DNA of 64,000 nt from Symbiodinium natans. Taxonomy: Eukaryota; Sar; Dinophyceae; Suessiales; Symbiodiniaceae. The DNA is taken from the NCBI GenBank assembly GCA_905221605.1, contig CAJNDS010002236.1, positions 62,001 through 126,000 of the forward strand. The letters run 5' to 3'. The notes beneath the pieces are model-generated. The model was not told the origin of the DNA. It did not search any database and saw only the letters and a list, made by a program, of their open reading frames with translations. Position numbers and translations under genes: made by a program. How positions within the stretch are numbered: the first letter of the stretch is position 1; every line of letters starts with the position of its first letter. Shown here in pieces: positions 1-8,313 of this stretch.

Positions 1-113
1 TCTGACAAGTCCTTAAATCCACCACACTTTTCACATTGCTTATGTAATTTTCCTTCGTCTCCTGTTATTCTAGGCTTTTCATTAAAATCAATATTAAAAT
101 CTTCTTTCTTCAT
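1..113 (-). CDS. Partial viral ORF with a CxxC pair, runs off the left edge
   Basis: An ATG on the minus strand at 113-111 opens a frame that stays open to base 1, about 37 residues. The visible part is charged and ends with a CEKCGGF stretch, a CxxC pair that suggests a zinc-binding protein. The gene starts 12 bp beyond the stop of the next minus-strand ORF (125-505), the same tight tandem spacing as elsewhere in the viral part. The upstream sequence is an AT-only stretch like other promoters here. Function is unknown because most of the protein is outside the window. Confidence 0.5.
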   Translation of the reverse strand, partial: MKKEDFNIDFNEKPRITGDEGKLHKQCEKCGGFKDLS

Positions 114-124
114 ATTATATTATT

Positions 125-505
125 TTACAAACTTATTATCACTTTTTGCAACTTTACTTCTTCAACGTCCTTCTTTATTTCTTCAACAGATGTTTCCAGC
201 TTATCAACTCTTTCTTCCAGTTCTTCCGGCGTAACACCTTTTGACCCCCATCCATTATCGCATATCTCAACGCTTCCGCTTTGTAAAACATTTTCTGGCT
301 TGAAAATTTCATCAGGACTTACATTTCTCCCACCGAACTTCATATTTCTCCTGTCTTCAATGGTGTTAGTTGTCGTTACATTGTTTTCAGTGGTTGTTTT
401 CGTTTCTTTATGATAAAACTGCCTTTTGCATCTACACGGAATGCAAGAGATACCTTTTGTATCAATGCGAAATCCGTTCTTATCAGACTTACCATCATCA
501 CTCAT
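125..505 (-). CDS. Hypothetical viral protein, Cys cluster plus C-terminal coiled coil
   Basis: A 126-residue protein with an ATG at 505. The N-terminal third has a CIPCRCKR cluster (three Cys in five residues). The middle is Thr/Asn-rich. The last 40 residues have a heptad pattern of Glu, Leu, Val and Lys (ELEERVDKLETSVEEIKKDV) predicting a coiled coil. It lies head to head with the packaging ATPase gene at 726. A hairpin sits directly upstream of the start (TTAATAATTA-TTCT-TAATTATTAA in gene orientation). I do not recognise the family. A small structural or oligomerising virion protein is possible, but that is a guess from the coiled coil. Confidence 0.55.
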   Translation of the reverse strand: MSDDGKSDKNGFRIDTKGISCIPCRCKRQFYHKETKTTTENNVTTTNTIEDRRNMKFGGRNVSPDEIFKPENVLQSGSVEICDNGWGSKGVTPEELEERVDKLETSVEEIKKDVEEVKLQKVIISL

Positions 506-725
506 TATATTATTAATAATTAAGAATAATTATTAAAAATACTTCCCTAAGATTTAATGGTGTTGTTCCTGTTTCAACAAACGAATTCTGAATTCTCTTG
601 TTATAATGTCTTACTCTGTTATCATTTGTAAGTATTTATAACATTATAGAATACTGACAGGGGGCTCGCACGGATGGTAACAAAACCACCATCATTTAAT
701 AGAAATTAATTTCTAAATATTATTA
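506..725. promoter_or_regulatory. Divergent intergenic region between 125-505 and the packaging ATPase
   Basis: About 220 bp separate two divergent viral genes, the largest clean non-coding gap in the visible viral part. Next to the left gene is an AT hairpin (about 511-534). Next to the right gene is the 14-bp palindrome AGAAATTAATTTCT, followed by TCTAAATATTATTAATG with the ATPase ATG at its end. The TCTAAAT-A/T-rich-TTAATG arrangement recurs before other genes of the element. The central part contains a GGGGGCTCGCAC patch that stands out in AT-rich sequence. A bidirectional promoter is inferred from layout only. Confidence 0.4.
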
Positions 726-1520
726 ATGAGTAATATTCCAATAGTCAAACCGATAAACGTAAAAGAATACGATTCTAAACAATCTAAATATGAAGTAGCT
801 CCAAAGTTGCCGTTCTCAATGATTATAACTGGACCTTCGGGCAGCGGCAAGGGAATTCTATTGCAATCGCTTATTTTAGACATTTACAGAGACGTTTTCG
901 CAAGAGTTTATGTCTGGTCGCCGTCTGTTTCAATTGACCCTAACTGGACACCTGTTAAGCGATACATTGAAACAGAATTGAAGGTTGATACGGAAAAGGA
1001 AAAGGTCTTCTTTGATGAATACAAGCCCGAAGAATTGGAAGCTGTTATATCAAGACAACATAAAATAACCGAATACCAAAAGAAGAACGGACATAAACAA
1101 TTGCATTCAATATTAATAATTGTAGACGACTTCGCGGACTCAAAAGAATTTTCAAGAAACTCACCTTTATTAAACCAATTATATGTTAGAGGCAGACATA
1201 AAGCCTGTTGCATAATAACAGCTACTCAAAAGTTCAATTCATTAAGTCCTATCATCCGTGTCAATAGTCGTCAGTTATTTTTCTTCCGTTTAAGAAACTA
1301 TAAAGAGATAGAGACAATGGTTGAAGAATTAAGCGCCGTCTTGATTAAGAAATCAACGGTGGCGGATGCCAAGAACCTAGCAGAAGCAAAGAAATTATTG
1401 TTAGAAGTTTATAACATAGCTACGGAAGAACCATACAGTTTCTTATTCATGAACCTTATGAAGCCAGATGTTAATGATATGTTTTATAAGCGTTTTGATG
1501 CTAAATTAGTCATTGATTAA
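726..1520 (+). CDS. DNA packaging ATPase, FtsK/HerA superfamily, A32-like
   Basis: This 264-residue P-loop ATPase is expected to pump viral DNA into the capsid, as the A32-like ATPases of PLVs, virophages and giant viruses do. Walker A is GPSGSGKG at residues 36-43. Walker B is ILIIVDD at about 129-135, with acidic residues at 134-135. A YVRGRHK stretch near 153-159 is a candidate arginine finger, and TATQ at 165-168 matches the polar sensor that follows Walker B in this family. Length is typical for PLV ATPases (250-280). The ATG at 726 is preceded by TCTAAATATTATTA. The next gene starts 29 bp after the stop on the same strand. It is one of the core morphogenesis genes here and is intact. 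Confidence 0.93.
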   Translation: MSNIPIVKPINVKEYDSKQSKYEVAPKLPFSMIITGPSGSGKGILLQSLILDIYRDVFARVYVWSPSVSIDPNWTPVKRYIETELKVDTEKEKVFFDEYKPEELEAVISRQHKITEYQKKNGHKQLHSILIIVDDFADSKEFSRNSPLLNQLYVRGRHKACCIITATQKFNSLSPIIRVNSRQLFFFRLRNYKEIETMVEELSAVLIKKSTVADAKNLAEAKKLLLEVYNIATEEPYSFLFMNLMKPDVNDMFYKRFDAKLVID

Positions 1521-1549
1521 AAGACTTAAAGACTAAAAGCCTTATAATA

Positions 1550-1867
1550 ATGGAAACGATTTATATTTCTGCTGGTGTTTCTGCTGGAATGCTATATGGT
1601 TATATATGTGGAGAGCAAATGTTAAAATATATTCAAAGAGATGGATGCACGATGGGAACTATTATTAATTGTGTTTTTACTCCCTTTATGCCGATTATAT
1701 TTCCATTAGTATTAGGTGGAGATTATATGTTTGAATGTGTAAAAAGATGTATTTACGGTAGAGAAGATGAAGAAATACCAAATAATCAAACAAGATTTGA
1801 AGGTTTCCAAGAAAGAACAAACAATACCGTTGAAGAAATTCACAATAATGAAACTACAAGTAATTGA
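1550..1867 (+). CDS. Small viral membrane protein, unknown family
   Basis: A 105-residue protein starting 29 bp after the ATPase stop. Residues 5-20 are mildly hydrophobic and residues 36-57 (GTIINCVFTPFMPIIFPLVLG) form a convincing transmembrane segment. It is followed by a Cys-containing basic turn and a hydrophilic Asn/Glu/Thr-rich tail (residues 70-105). Its place beside the ATPase and capsid genes would suit an inner-membrane or virion membrane protein, but nothing in the sequence names the family. It is convergent with the S74 fibre gene, with a strong hairpin between the two stops. Confidence 0.6.
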   Translation: METIYISAGVSAGMLYGYICGEQMLKYIQRDGCTMGTIINCVFTPFMPIIFPLVLGGDYMFECVKRCIYGREDEEIPNNQTRFEGFQERTNNTVEEIHNNETTSN

Positions 1868-1901
1868 TTAATAATATTATCTACTAATAATATTATTAAT
1901 C
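1866..1901. terminator. Hairpin between convergent genes
   Basis: GATTAATAATATTAT at 1866-1880 pairs perfectly with its complement ending at 1901, leaving a loop of a few bases around CTAC. It spans the stop of the small membrane protein gene and the stop of the S74 fibre gene, so it could end transcription from both sides. It belongs to the hairpin set found in several gaps of this element. Confidence 0.55.
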
Positions 1902-4253
1902 ATCATCTTTAATTTTCTTTCTTAATTTCGTTATTTCTCCTTTCATCGTCGCCATTTCTTTTTTCATTGTTTTAACTAAATCTTTTAATTCTTCTACTTC
2001 ATTTATTGTTGCCTGTAAAGCACTCCATAAAACTGGTGTTGTCATTGTATAATCGAACTTTAAATATTCGTCTTTGCCTTCTTTAACCATATTTTGCCAT
2101 TCATCCGGAACTTTTTTACTTAAAAAGTCATTAGCAATAAAACCACAACACGATTTACCTTGTTGTCTGTCATCAATAAAACGATACGTTTTTGGGACAA
2201 TGTATTTAACTAATTCCACTGCCTTGTTTTGGTTAAGTTCCTTAATATCTTTTTTCAATCGTTTATCAGAACTTGGAATTAAAGACCCGGTATATTCAAT
2301 ATCACCACTAACGAGAATGCCACCTGGTGAAATTGAAAATACATCATTACTTACTGAAACACTACCAAAATAAAATGCATATTCACCGCCTGCATCAGTA
2401 TTTAAAAACTGTATCTGGTCTACGGTGCTTATTGTTTCTTGCGTTATTTCTAAATTATTCATCTTAACTTTACCATCTGTTATTTTAATTTCTGGTGTGC
2501 TACTCTCTAAACCAACAGTTAAATTAATATCTCCTAGTGTATCACCATTCCTAACAAATAATTTATATTGACCATCCAAGACTTCTTTTAATTCGCTACT
2601 GTTCTGAAACATAAAACGCCCCCAACTTACAACATCGCTTTCACCAACGATATTTCCAATGCTATTAAATGTTAAGTTATTAGTAACTGCTCTGTTTAAT
2701 GTTATTCCGTTAGTGTCATTCAATTGTAACGCAATAGTAGCAGTTGTAGGGTCGCTTGTTCGCGGTTGTAATGAAAAATTAATTTCTTCTGTTGATATTA
2801 CATTTAATGAATTATTAGCGTCTGCTCTTTGAAATATTCTACCTGAATTATTAACATAAATATCACTATTAAAAGTTGCTATATTTTGAAATGATGCCGT
2901 TCCACCAAAATTACTATTGCCACCCGATACATTTAGTTTATTTGAACCTTGAATAACTCCAATACCTAAACTTAAACAATAAACACCATTACCGTTTGCT
3001 GTATTTAATAGCAGTAATGAAGAACTGTCGTTGCTTGTGTGAAAAGCATTGATATTAAATGAATTAAATTTCAAATACCCCTGAGCGTTTTTTACTGTCA
3101 TAACGTTAGATGCATCTGTTGTATCTTTATAAAATGTAAGTCCTGAATTATTAGAAATATTATAATTTTCACCATAAAAATTTAAATCATTTGATAAGTC
3201 TAAATTACCATCTACTCTTAAATTCTGTCTAACAATAGCACTATCAACAACATCTAATGTATAACCACCTGTTAATGTATTTGCTCCTGTATCTACTAAT
3301 AATGAATGTGATTTAACATATTGATTAGCATTATTATTTAGATTTAATATTCTTCCTGTATCACCTACGGAATTATAACAATCAATACTGTCATTATTAA
3401 AAGAAAAATAATTATCAGTGTTCCGAACCGTAAAAGATAAATTAGCATCCGCTGTATTTTCTACTACTAGACCACCTGACGGCGTTTCTATCTTTCCTGA
3501 CATTTTATAACCAGCATTGTTATTAGTTAAATCAAGTTGTTTAATAGCATCGTCCGACGTATTATTACAAAATATTTTATCACCTTGTAAAGTTATATAA
3601 CTCGTTGCATTTTTAAACTCCGCTAAAACTTTGTCACCTCCTCCTGTTTGATTACTAAAAGTTAGTCCCGCTACTGGGCTTATATTTACTGTTGAATTAT
3701 TTAACGTTAAACCGCTATGAATAACGGTCGGAGCGCTACAATCAATAATAGGATTAGCACTAAATCTATTAGTAAAATCACTTAACGGAACTCTTAAAGC
3801 AAGCAAGTTATCAATTTCTGTTGTTGTATAGGTGTCGCCTCCTCCCGCTCCTGCTATTAATGTATCCACCTCGCCTTTATTGTAGAAATTTGTTGCTAAT
3901 AATGTATTATTTTGATAATTAGTTGATAAATTAGTGTCTATTTGAGTTTGTGTGTAATAATTCGTAAAGGTCGTGTCTATTTCTGTTTTATTGTAAAAGG
4001 TGCTCGTTAAGGTGGCGTTTGTTTGGTAGTCTGTGTTTAATAAATGTGTTATTGAACTAATATTCTGAAAGTTTTGAAGCTGTTTCGTGTTCAATACTGC
4101 TATGTCTGCGGTGTTTGTTGCTATGTCCGTTGTGTTTGCTGTGTTGATGCTGGTCAGTTCAGATTTAGAGGCAAACAACTGTGAAATGTCCGTTCCACCA
4201 ACAATAACATTATCTGCTGTAAGTGTATTTGTGTTGTTTAAAGTAAGAACCAT
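1896..4253 (-). CDS. Fibre/spike protein with C-terminal peptidase S74 (intramolecular chaperone) domain
   Basis: A 785-residue protein. The long N-terminal part is rich in Asn, Thr and Ser with imperfect repeats (YNKTEIDTTF, YTQTQIDTNL, YNKGEVDTLI at about 86-135), the style of trimeric tail-fibre shafts. From residue 662 the motif SDKRLKK starts a peptidase S74 domain, the self-cleaving chaperone of phage endosialidases, phage appendages and eukaryotic MYRF. The Ser662 and Lys667 spacing matches the Ser-Lys dyad of that family. A helical tail (about 745-781, ELKDLVKTMKKEMATMKGEI) follows, as in other S74 domains. I infer a trimeric host-attachment fibre whose C-terminal chaperone is removed after folding. 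The ATG at 4253 directly follows an AT hairpin. The frame is intact. Confidence 0.88.
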   Translation of the reverse strand: MVLTLNNTNTLTADNVIVGGTDISQLFASKSELTSINTANTTDIATNTADIAVLNTKQLQNFQNISSITHLLNTDYQTNATLTSTFYNKTEIDTTFTNYYTQTQIDTNLSTNYQNNTLLATNFYNKGEVDTLIAGAGGGDTYTTTEIDNLLALRVPLSDFTNRFSANPIIDCSAPTVIHSGLTLNNSTVNISPVAGLTFSNQTGGGDKVLAEFKNATSYITLQGDKIFCNNTSDDAIKQLDLTNNNAGYKMSGKIETPSGGLVVENTADANLSFTVRNTDNYFSFNNDSIDCYNSVGDTGRILNLNNNANQYVKSHSLLVDTGANTLTGGYTLDVVDSAIVRQNLRVDGNLDLSNDLNFYGENYNISNNSGLTFYKDTTDASNVMTVKNAQGYLKFNSFNINAFHTSNDSSSLLLLNTANGNGVYCLSLGIGVIQGSNKLNVSGGNSNFGGTASFQNIATFNSDIYVNNSGRIFQRADANNSLNVISTEEINFSLQPRTSDPTTATIALQLNDTNGITLNRAVTNNLTFNSIGNIVGESDVVSWGRFMFQNSSELKEVLDGQYKLFVRNGDTLGDINLTVGLESSTPEIKITDGKVKMNNLEITQETISTVDQIQFLNTDAGGEYAFYFGSVSVSNDVFSISPGGILVSGDIEYTGSLIPSSDKRLKKDIKELNQNKAVELVKYIVPKTYRFIDDRQQGKSCCGFIANDFLSKKVPDEWQNMVKEGKDEYLKFDYTMTTPVLWSALQATINEVEELKDLVKTMKKEMATMKGEITKLRKKIKDDD

Positions 4254-4255
4254 TA

Positions 4256-4282
4256 TTAAATTAATTTAGATAATTAATTTAA
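4256..4282 (-). promoter_or_regulatory. ATCTA-loop hairpin upstream of the S74 fibre gene
   Basis: Read on the minus strand, TTAAATTAATT pairs with AATTAATTTAA around the loop ATCTA, followed by TA and the start ATG at 4253. It is one of the cleanest cases of the recurring ATCTA-centred palindrome of the viral part. It could serve as promoter of the fibre gene, terminator of the upstream MCP gene, or both. Confidence 0.5.
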
Positions 4283-4293
4283 CAATGTTAATT

Positions 4294-5736
4294 TTAATCG
4301 AATACTTTTAAACCTAAATCCTTAATTTCAAGAATTTGCTCACTTAATAGAGTTATATAAACATTATTGGGCATATTCGTATTAGTTATTGAAGCATTGG
4401 CGGGTTTAACTTTTAATAACATTTGTTGTCCGGCGCGTGTATTAATTCCTGTGTATGAACTATCCGGCACCTTTTCAAAGCTAAAAGCAAATACAAATTG
4501 TCTATCGCGATATTGTTTCAAGTCAATTGATAAAGAATGTTGATGAAACATTGGTAAGTTTAATGCCTTTCGTAAATGATAGAAGCACTCTGTAATTGAA
4601 GCACAAGGGTATTCAGGATAAAGTTTAGAACCTAATTGAATCTGAAATTCTAAATCCAAATCGGGGTCATATATTCCTTCGTTTGCGGGAAATGATGCCT
4701 GTTGTGGATGATAGAAACGACAGAACTCTTTATCACAGTATTCGAATCCTGTGCTTGGGTCTCCACTCTTGTAAAATGTAACGAATGATGCTACTAATTT
4801 AGATACGGAACGAATAACCTGAACACTAAAATTATCATTTCCCGTTAGTGCTTGTGATTGTGTAATACAAGTGGTATAAGTAATGGGTAATCCTTTTCCT
4901 TCTAACAGATGCTTAACATATTCATTATTCAAATTATTATCAAGGGTGCAAACATCGCAAACAACACGAGCGTTATTGATTTCCCAGTCAATACTGGTAT
5001 TTCTGTATCTTGCGTTCGCTTGTCCTGCGTCAGCGGGATTAACATTATTAACGAAACGATTGCCTACGACATTGTCTGCTGTAAAATCATTATAATCAAT
5101 GATACAATCGGTAGCATTCGTCACGAGTTCTAATTCAATTGTTAAGTTTCCCATATACTTTAACGGTAAATATTTAAATTGAGAAAAGAGACCCGCGAGT
5201 GGTTTAAAACAAACTGTCATTTTATTCTTAAATCCTTGACAATTATAACCATTAACTTCATATTTTAACTCGGGCGTTAGTCCGTCAGCATATAATGTTC
5301 TTACTTCGTCATCATATCTATATCCGAAACTTTCGTTTGCTTCGTCTTTTCGTGCTCCTGCAGACATCATTTTAGAGAACATATGATGAACTCGGTTATA
5401 ATTATCAAAGTCTTCAACAACCTGATTACCAGCAATAATTCGCATTCGTCTGAAAAAAGAATAAGCGGGTGATAATGGGCGAAGTTTATTATCATAATCG
5501 CCTTTGTCTAAATTTTGTAATGTAAAGAAAATACGAACTGATTGAGGGTCTAACCAAGTGTTGTCTTCTCCGTTTAATGAAAATTTCAACACACGATTAC
5601 CACTGCTTGACTTATAGATATTTGAACCAGTAGGCCAAAATGACACGCTTCTTCTATCTTGAATGTAGGAACTACCTTTATTCAGTTTGAAGCTTATATT
5701 ATCAATGAGGATATCTTCCGGACTAAAAGTTTCCAT
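4294..5736 (-). CDS. MCP: Major capsid protein, PLV type
   Basis: A 480-residue protein that I read as the double-jelly-roll major capsid protein forming the icosahedral shell. Sequence signs are the N-terminal RRSVSFWPTGSNIYKSS region (about 28-45), then FSLNGEDNTWLDPQSVRIFF, and SPAYSFFRRMRIIAGNQVVE followed by FDNYNRVHHMF at about 88-122. This run of motifs is what PLV MCPs carry in the first jelly roll. Length is near the family norm. The C-terminal half contains further beta-rich segments ending in EQILEIKDLGLKVFD. Its neighbours (fibre, lipase-like, minor capsid, ATPase) form a morphogenesis block. The start at 5736 is the first ATG of the frame. There are no frame breaks. The fold is inferred from motif pattern, not from a structure. 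Confidence 0.88.
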   Translation of the reverse strand: METFSPEDILIDNISFKLNKGSSYIQDRRSVSFWPTGSNIYKSSSGNRVLKFSLNGEDNTWLDPQSVRIFFTLQNLDKGDYDNKLRPLSPAYSFFRRMRIIAGNQVVEDFDNYNRVHHMFSKMMSAGARKDEANESFGYRYDDEVRTLYADGLTPELKYEVNGYNCQGFKNKMTVCFKPLAGLFSQFKYLPLKYMGNLTIELELVTNATDCIIDYNDFTADNVVGNRFVNNVNPADAGQANARYRNTSIDWEINNARVVCDVCTLDNNLNNEYVKHLLEGKGLPITYTTCITQSQALTGNDNFSVQVIRSVSKLVASFVTFYKSGDPSTGFEYCDKEFCRFYHPQQASFPANEGIYDPDLDLEFQIQLGSKLYPEYPCASITECFYHLRKALNLPMFHQHSLSIDLKQYRDRQFVFAFSFEKVPDSSYTGINTRAGQQMLLKVKPANASITNTNMPNNVYITLLSEQILEIKDLGLKVFD

Positions 5737-5764
5737 TATATATAATCAACAATAGAAAATTTAA

Positions 5765-5792
5765 TTAAATATAATTTTTTAATTATATTTAA
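5765..5792. promoter_or_regulatory. AT hairpin between the MCP gene and the small basic gene
   Basis: TTAAATATAATT at 5765-5776 pairs perfectly with AATTATATTTAA at 5781-5792 around TTTT. It overlaps the TAA stop of the upstream gene (5789-5791) and lies about 30 bp before the MCP start. It could be a terminator for one gene and a promoter element for the other. Confidence 0.45.
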
Positions 5793-5989
5793 TCAAATAA
5801 TTTAAAACTATATGTAGTTTCATTTGTATTCTTCTTTTTCTTGTTTTTCACTATACTATTTATTTCTTGCCTTTCCACATCATTCTCTTCAACTAACTTT
5901 CTTATTTCTTCGTAGCTGTTCTGTTTAAACTTCTTCTCTGGCTTCTGCTTCTCCATCTTCTCGTAAGTCTGCGCTTTGTAATGAAACAT
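5789..5989 (-). CDS. Small basic viral protein, unknown
   Basis: A 66-residue protein, strongly Lys-rich (for example NKKKKNTNET near the C-terminus) and probably helical in the middle (EEIRKLVEENDVERQEI). It sits between the lipase-like gene and the MCP gene on the same strand, with only 11 bp to the upstream gene. That gap reads CTAAATAATATAAATAATAATG on the minus strand, close to the sequence before the gene at 8347. A small DNA-binding or scaffold role fits its charge, but no family is recognised. Confidence 0.5.
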   Translation of the reverse strand: MFHYKAQTYEKMEKQKPEKKFKQNSYEEIRKLVEENDVERQEINSIVKNKKKKNTNETTYSFKLFD

Positions 5990-6000
5990 TATTATTTATA

Positions 6001-6654
6001 TTATTTAGAATTTTTAATCAAACTGTTGTAAAACTCTTCTTCTGTTATAGGTAGGTTTCCTGGTTTATTATGAACGTTGCCTATGTCTTGATATGAATGA
6101 TTTTGTAGCGGGTCTAGCGTTCCTTTATTTAATGTTATACTACCTCTATCAAAAGCGCTGACTGGGTCTCCGGCTTTTCTTATTCTCAAATTTGTCCCCG
6201 TGTCTTCCGGTTGTTGTCCTGAAACAAAAGGCGAACCGTAAGACCTTGAACGAAAAATGTTTCCGTAATCATTATTTATTTGTTGTCCTACCGCCGAGCC
6301 TAAACTATGGCTTATTATATCAGTAATTCCGTAATGTTTTTTGCCGTCAATTTCAATAGCTCCGTCTTTTATGAACTTATCTACATCTTTATACCGTTTA
6401 GTCTGTTGTGTTTTATATAAAGGTAGTTTTAAATCATCATAAACATCTCTACCGCTTTTTGTCCCCGCTATGTATAGTATAGAACCATTTTGATAAATTC
6501 CTTCGGGATTTTCATAAGCTAGTCTTAAACCCTGAGTATCAGTAAGGAAGGTTTCAGTTCCAGCTAATTCTTCTTTAACTTCATTATGTATCTTGCTTCT
6601 TGTGTTTGGGGCTTCATACATTATTCCTTCATTTCGTCTCTTATTTTTATGCAT
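6001..6654 (-). CDS. Class 3 lipase-like alpha/beta hydrolase
   Basis: A 217-residue protein with a lipase class 3 layout. IAGT at residues 62-65 matches the oxyanion-side motif. SHSLGS at 115-120 is the nucleophile elbow with Ser117 (the first Gly of GHSLG is Ser here). Then come YGSPFVS at 139-145, AGDPVSAF with Asp163, and NHSYQDI with His186. Ser117, Asp163 and His186 make a complete candidate triad in the right order. The N-terminal 35 residues are basic with no clear signal peptide. In a virion-gene neighbourhood such an enzyme could open host membranes during entry or exit, which is inference. The start is the ATG at 6654. The gene is divergent from the minor capsid gene. Confidence 0.8.
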   Translation of the reverse strand: MHKNKRRNEGIMYEAPNTRSKIHNEVKEELAGTETFLTDTQGLRLAYENPEGIYQNGSILYIAGTKSGRDVYDDLKLPLYKTQQTKRYKDVDKFIKDGAIEIDGKKHYGITDIISHSLGSAVGQQINNDYGNIFRSRSYGSPFVSGQQPEDTGTNLRIRKAGDPVSAFDRGSITLNKGTLDPLQNHSYQDIGNVHNKPGNLPITEEEFYNSLIKNSK

Positions 6655-6760
6655 TATAAAAGAACTTATAAATTAATTTTCTCTGTTAATTAATAATGTT
6701 GAAATTCGCGAAGCAATTAAAACAGAATAATATATATTATCTAAGATTATATATATTATT
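6655..6760. promoter_or_regulatory. Divergent promoter region with a 35-bp hairpin and a duplicated start context
   Basis: This gap separates the lipase-like gene (minus) and the minor capsid gene (plus). At 6726-6760 a near-perfect palindrome of AATAATATATAT type with an ATCTA-containing centre ends one base before the minor capsid ATG. At 6696 there is a second ATGTTGAAATTC, the same 12 bases that begin the true gene at 6761. The upstream copy opens a frame of only 23 codons and looks like a duplicated start region or a small upstream ORF. Confidence 0.45.
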
Positions 6761-7597
6761 ATGTTGAAATTCAAAAAGGTATATATTGACAGCAGTTATA
6801 GAGTAAGTGGCACGTCGTCCGATTTTACTATTGACTTACCAGAAACTGTTCAACTTGAAGAAAATATGTTGTGTCAAATACACGAGGTAAGTATCCCTCA
6901 TTCTTGGTATTCAATAAACAGCACAAACAACAATCTTTATTTTGGACATCAGGTCATACCACCAGGTGTTGTAGCAGGTATAACTTATCGTAAAATTACA
7001 ATTCCAGAAGGCAACTATACAGCAGTTGATTTAGCGCAGACAATAGAGATTGCTTTAAACTTGCTGGTTGATACGGTTGATAGACCAAATACATATTCAA
7101 TACATTACAACACTTCAACCAACAAATATACTTTCTCTTCTAATTATGCAACTGCTATTTTTGTTGTTCTAACTGATGGTGAAGTAGCCCCTTTATCTGG
7201 TTCGTTTAGTGACCCCGTTGATGTTAATAAGTTAAGTTCAATAAACAGAGTGATAGGCAATACCACACCTGCTACTGACGCTTACACAAATGTAGCGCCT
7301 TACACAACAAACTTTATTGACCTTACGCCTGTTAAAAATGTTTATTTACACTGTAATGAAATAAGCAACTACAACCAATTGACAGTGGCTGGCAATTCAA
7401 GCATTATCAAGAAAGTCCCTGTAAATGTTCCTTATTTAGGTGTCATCAACGATTTAGAGTTAAGTTCGGTTGATTATATTGACTGCTCTAATAAATTATT
7501 TCGTAGGTTAAATTTCAGATGCACCGACCACCTTAACCAAAACATAAATTTAAACGGGGTGGACATTTCATTTACCCTTACCTTTTTTAAGGGCTGA
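6761..7597 (+). CDS. mCP: Minor capsid / penton-like protein, PLV type
   Basis: A 278-residue protein with the opening KKVYIDSSYRVSGTSSDFTI (residues 5-24), followed by DLPETVQLEENMLCQIHEVSIPHSWYSI. The pattern D-S-x-Y-R then S-D-F and LPE is characteristic of PLV minor capsid (penton, single jelly roll) proteins. The body is beta-rich, with a YTAVDLAQTIEIALN helix at about 87-101. The tail VDISFTLTFFKG resembles the usual short end of the family. The protein probably forms the capsid vertices. The frame is intact and the ATG at 6761 directly follows an ATCTA hairpin. The assignment rests on remembered motif pattern and on gene context next to MCP and ATPase. Confidence 0.82.
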   Translation: MLKFKKVYIDSSYRVSGTSSDFTIDLPETVQLEENMLCQIHEVSIPHSWYSINSTNNNLYFGHQVIPPGVVAGITYRKITIPEGNYTAVDLAQTIEIALNLLVDTVDRPNTYSIHYNTSTNKYTFSSNYATAIFVVLTDGEVAPLSGSFSDPVDVNKLSSINRVIGNTTPATDAYTNVAPYTTNFIDLTPVKNVYLHCNEISNYNQLTVAGNSSIIKKVPVNVPYLGVINDLELSSVDYIDCSNKLFRRLNFRCTDHLNQNINLNGVDISFTLTFFKG

Positions 7598-7635
7598 AAA
7601 TTATCTAATTAGAAAAATATATACTAGATTAATGA

Positions 7636-8307
7636 ATGAGTGGTGAAGAGGTTAATGAGATGAAAAATGAAGAAGAACCTGAAATGACAAATAACGAAAA
7701 GAATGAAGAAGAGCCTAATAAAGAACAGAAAGAAGAACCGAAAAAGGAAGCTACAACTGAACCAACAAATACTGAACCAACAAACAATGAAACAGTTGAA
7801 GAAGCGAAGCCAAAAGCAAAGGCAAAAGCAACACCAAAGAAACTAGCGAGAAGTGTTAAAGTAGTGGAACTAGCCGAATGTCCTGATTGTTTGAAAAAAA
7901 TGTTACCAAAAAGTTTAAGAAATACTCATCCGCATTATTGTAAGGGACAACCAACCGAAACATTACCAGTCAATAAGCAGAAGGCAAGTTATGGTTCAAA
8001 GGTGGAACAAAAATTAAGAAAAGAAATTGAAGACGAAATGAGAGCAAAATATGAAAAAGAAAAAGAAAACGATAAAAACGCTCAAAACGTAAAAAATGAA
8101 GTTGTTAATTATTCAGAGCCTATTGAAGTGAAGACGAAAGCAAGTGTGTCAAGTGTGCCAAGTGTGTCAGTTAGAATGCAAGATACACCACCACCTAAAC
8201 AACTATCAGCAACAGAGCTTTTACAACAACATTACAACGAAATTAAGAAAGCCAAGCAACAGGAGAAAATTGAAAAAATTAATAGGTTCAAAAGCAGTAT
8301 GTTTTGA
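7636..8307 (+). CDS. Acidic viral protein with a single C2HC-type zinc finger
   Basis: A 223-residue protein. Residues 1-60 are a low-complexity acidic region rich in Glu, Asn, Lys and Thr. An Ala/Lys stretch (KPKAKAKATPKKLA) follows. Near residues 80-101 a finger-like element CPDCLKKMLPKSLRNTHPHYC gives CxxC followed by His and Cys. The remainder is highly charged and helical (KVEQKLRKEIEDEMRAKYEK), ending with a basic coil. An upstream ATG at 7632 in another frame stops at once, so 7636 is the start. It lies 38 bp after the minor capsid gene and could bind DNA or capsid. No family name can be given. Confidence 0.6.
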   Translation: MSGEEVNEMKNEEEPEMTNNEKNEEEPNKEQKEEPKKEATTEPTNTEPTNNETVEEAKPKAKAKATPKKLARSVKVVELAECPDCLKKMLPKSLRNTHPHYCKGQPTETLPVNKQKASYGSKVEQKLRKEIEDEMRAKYEKEKENDKNAQNVKNEVVNYSEPIEVKTKASVSSVPSVSVRMQDTPPPKQLSATELLQQHYNEIKKAKQQEKIEKINRFKSSMF

Positions 8308-8313
8308 ATGAAT

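Noticed and set aside
2074-5133. Open frames antisense to the S74 fibre and MCP genes
   Set aside because: Shadows of strongly supported genes, without starts or motifs of their own.
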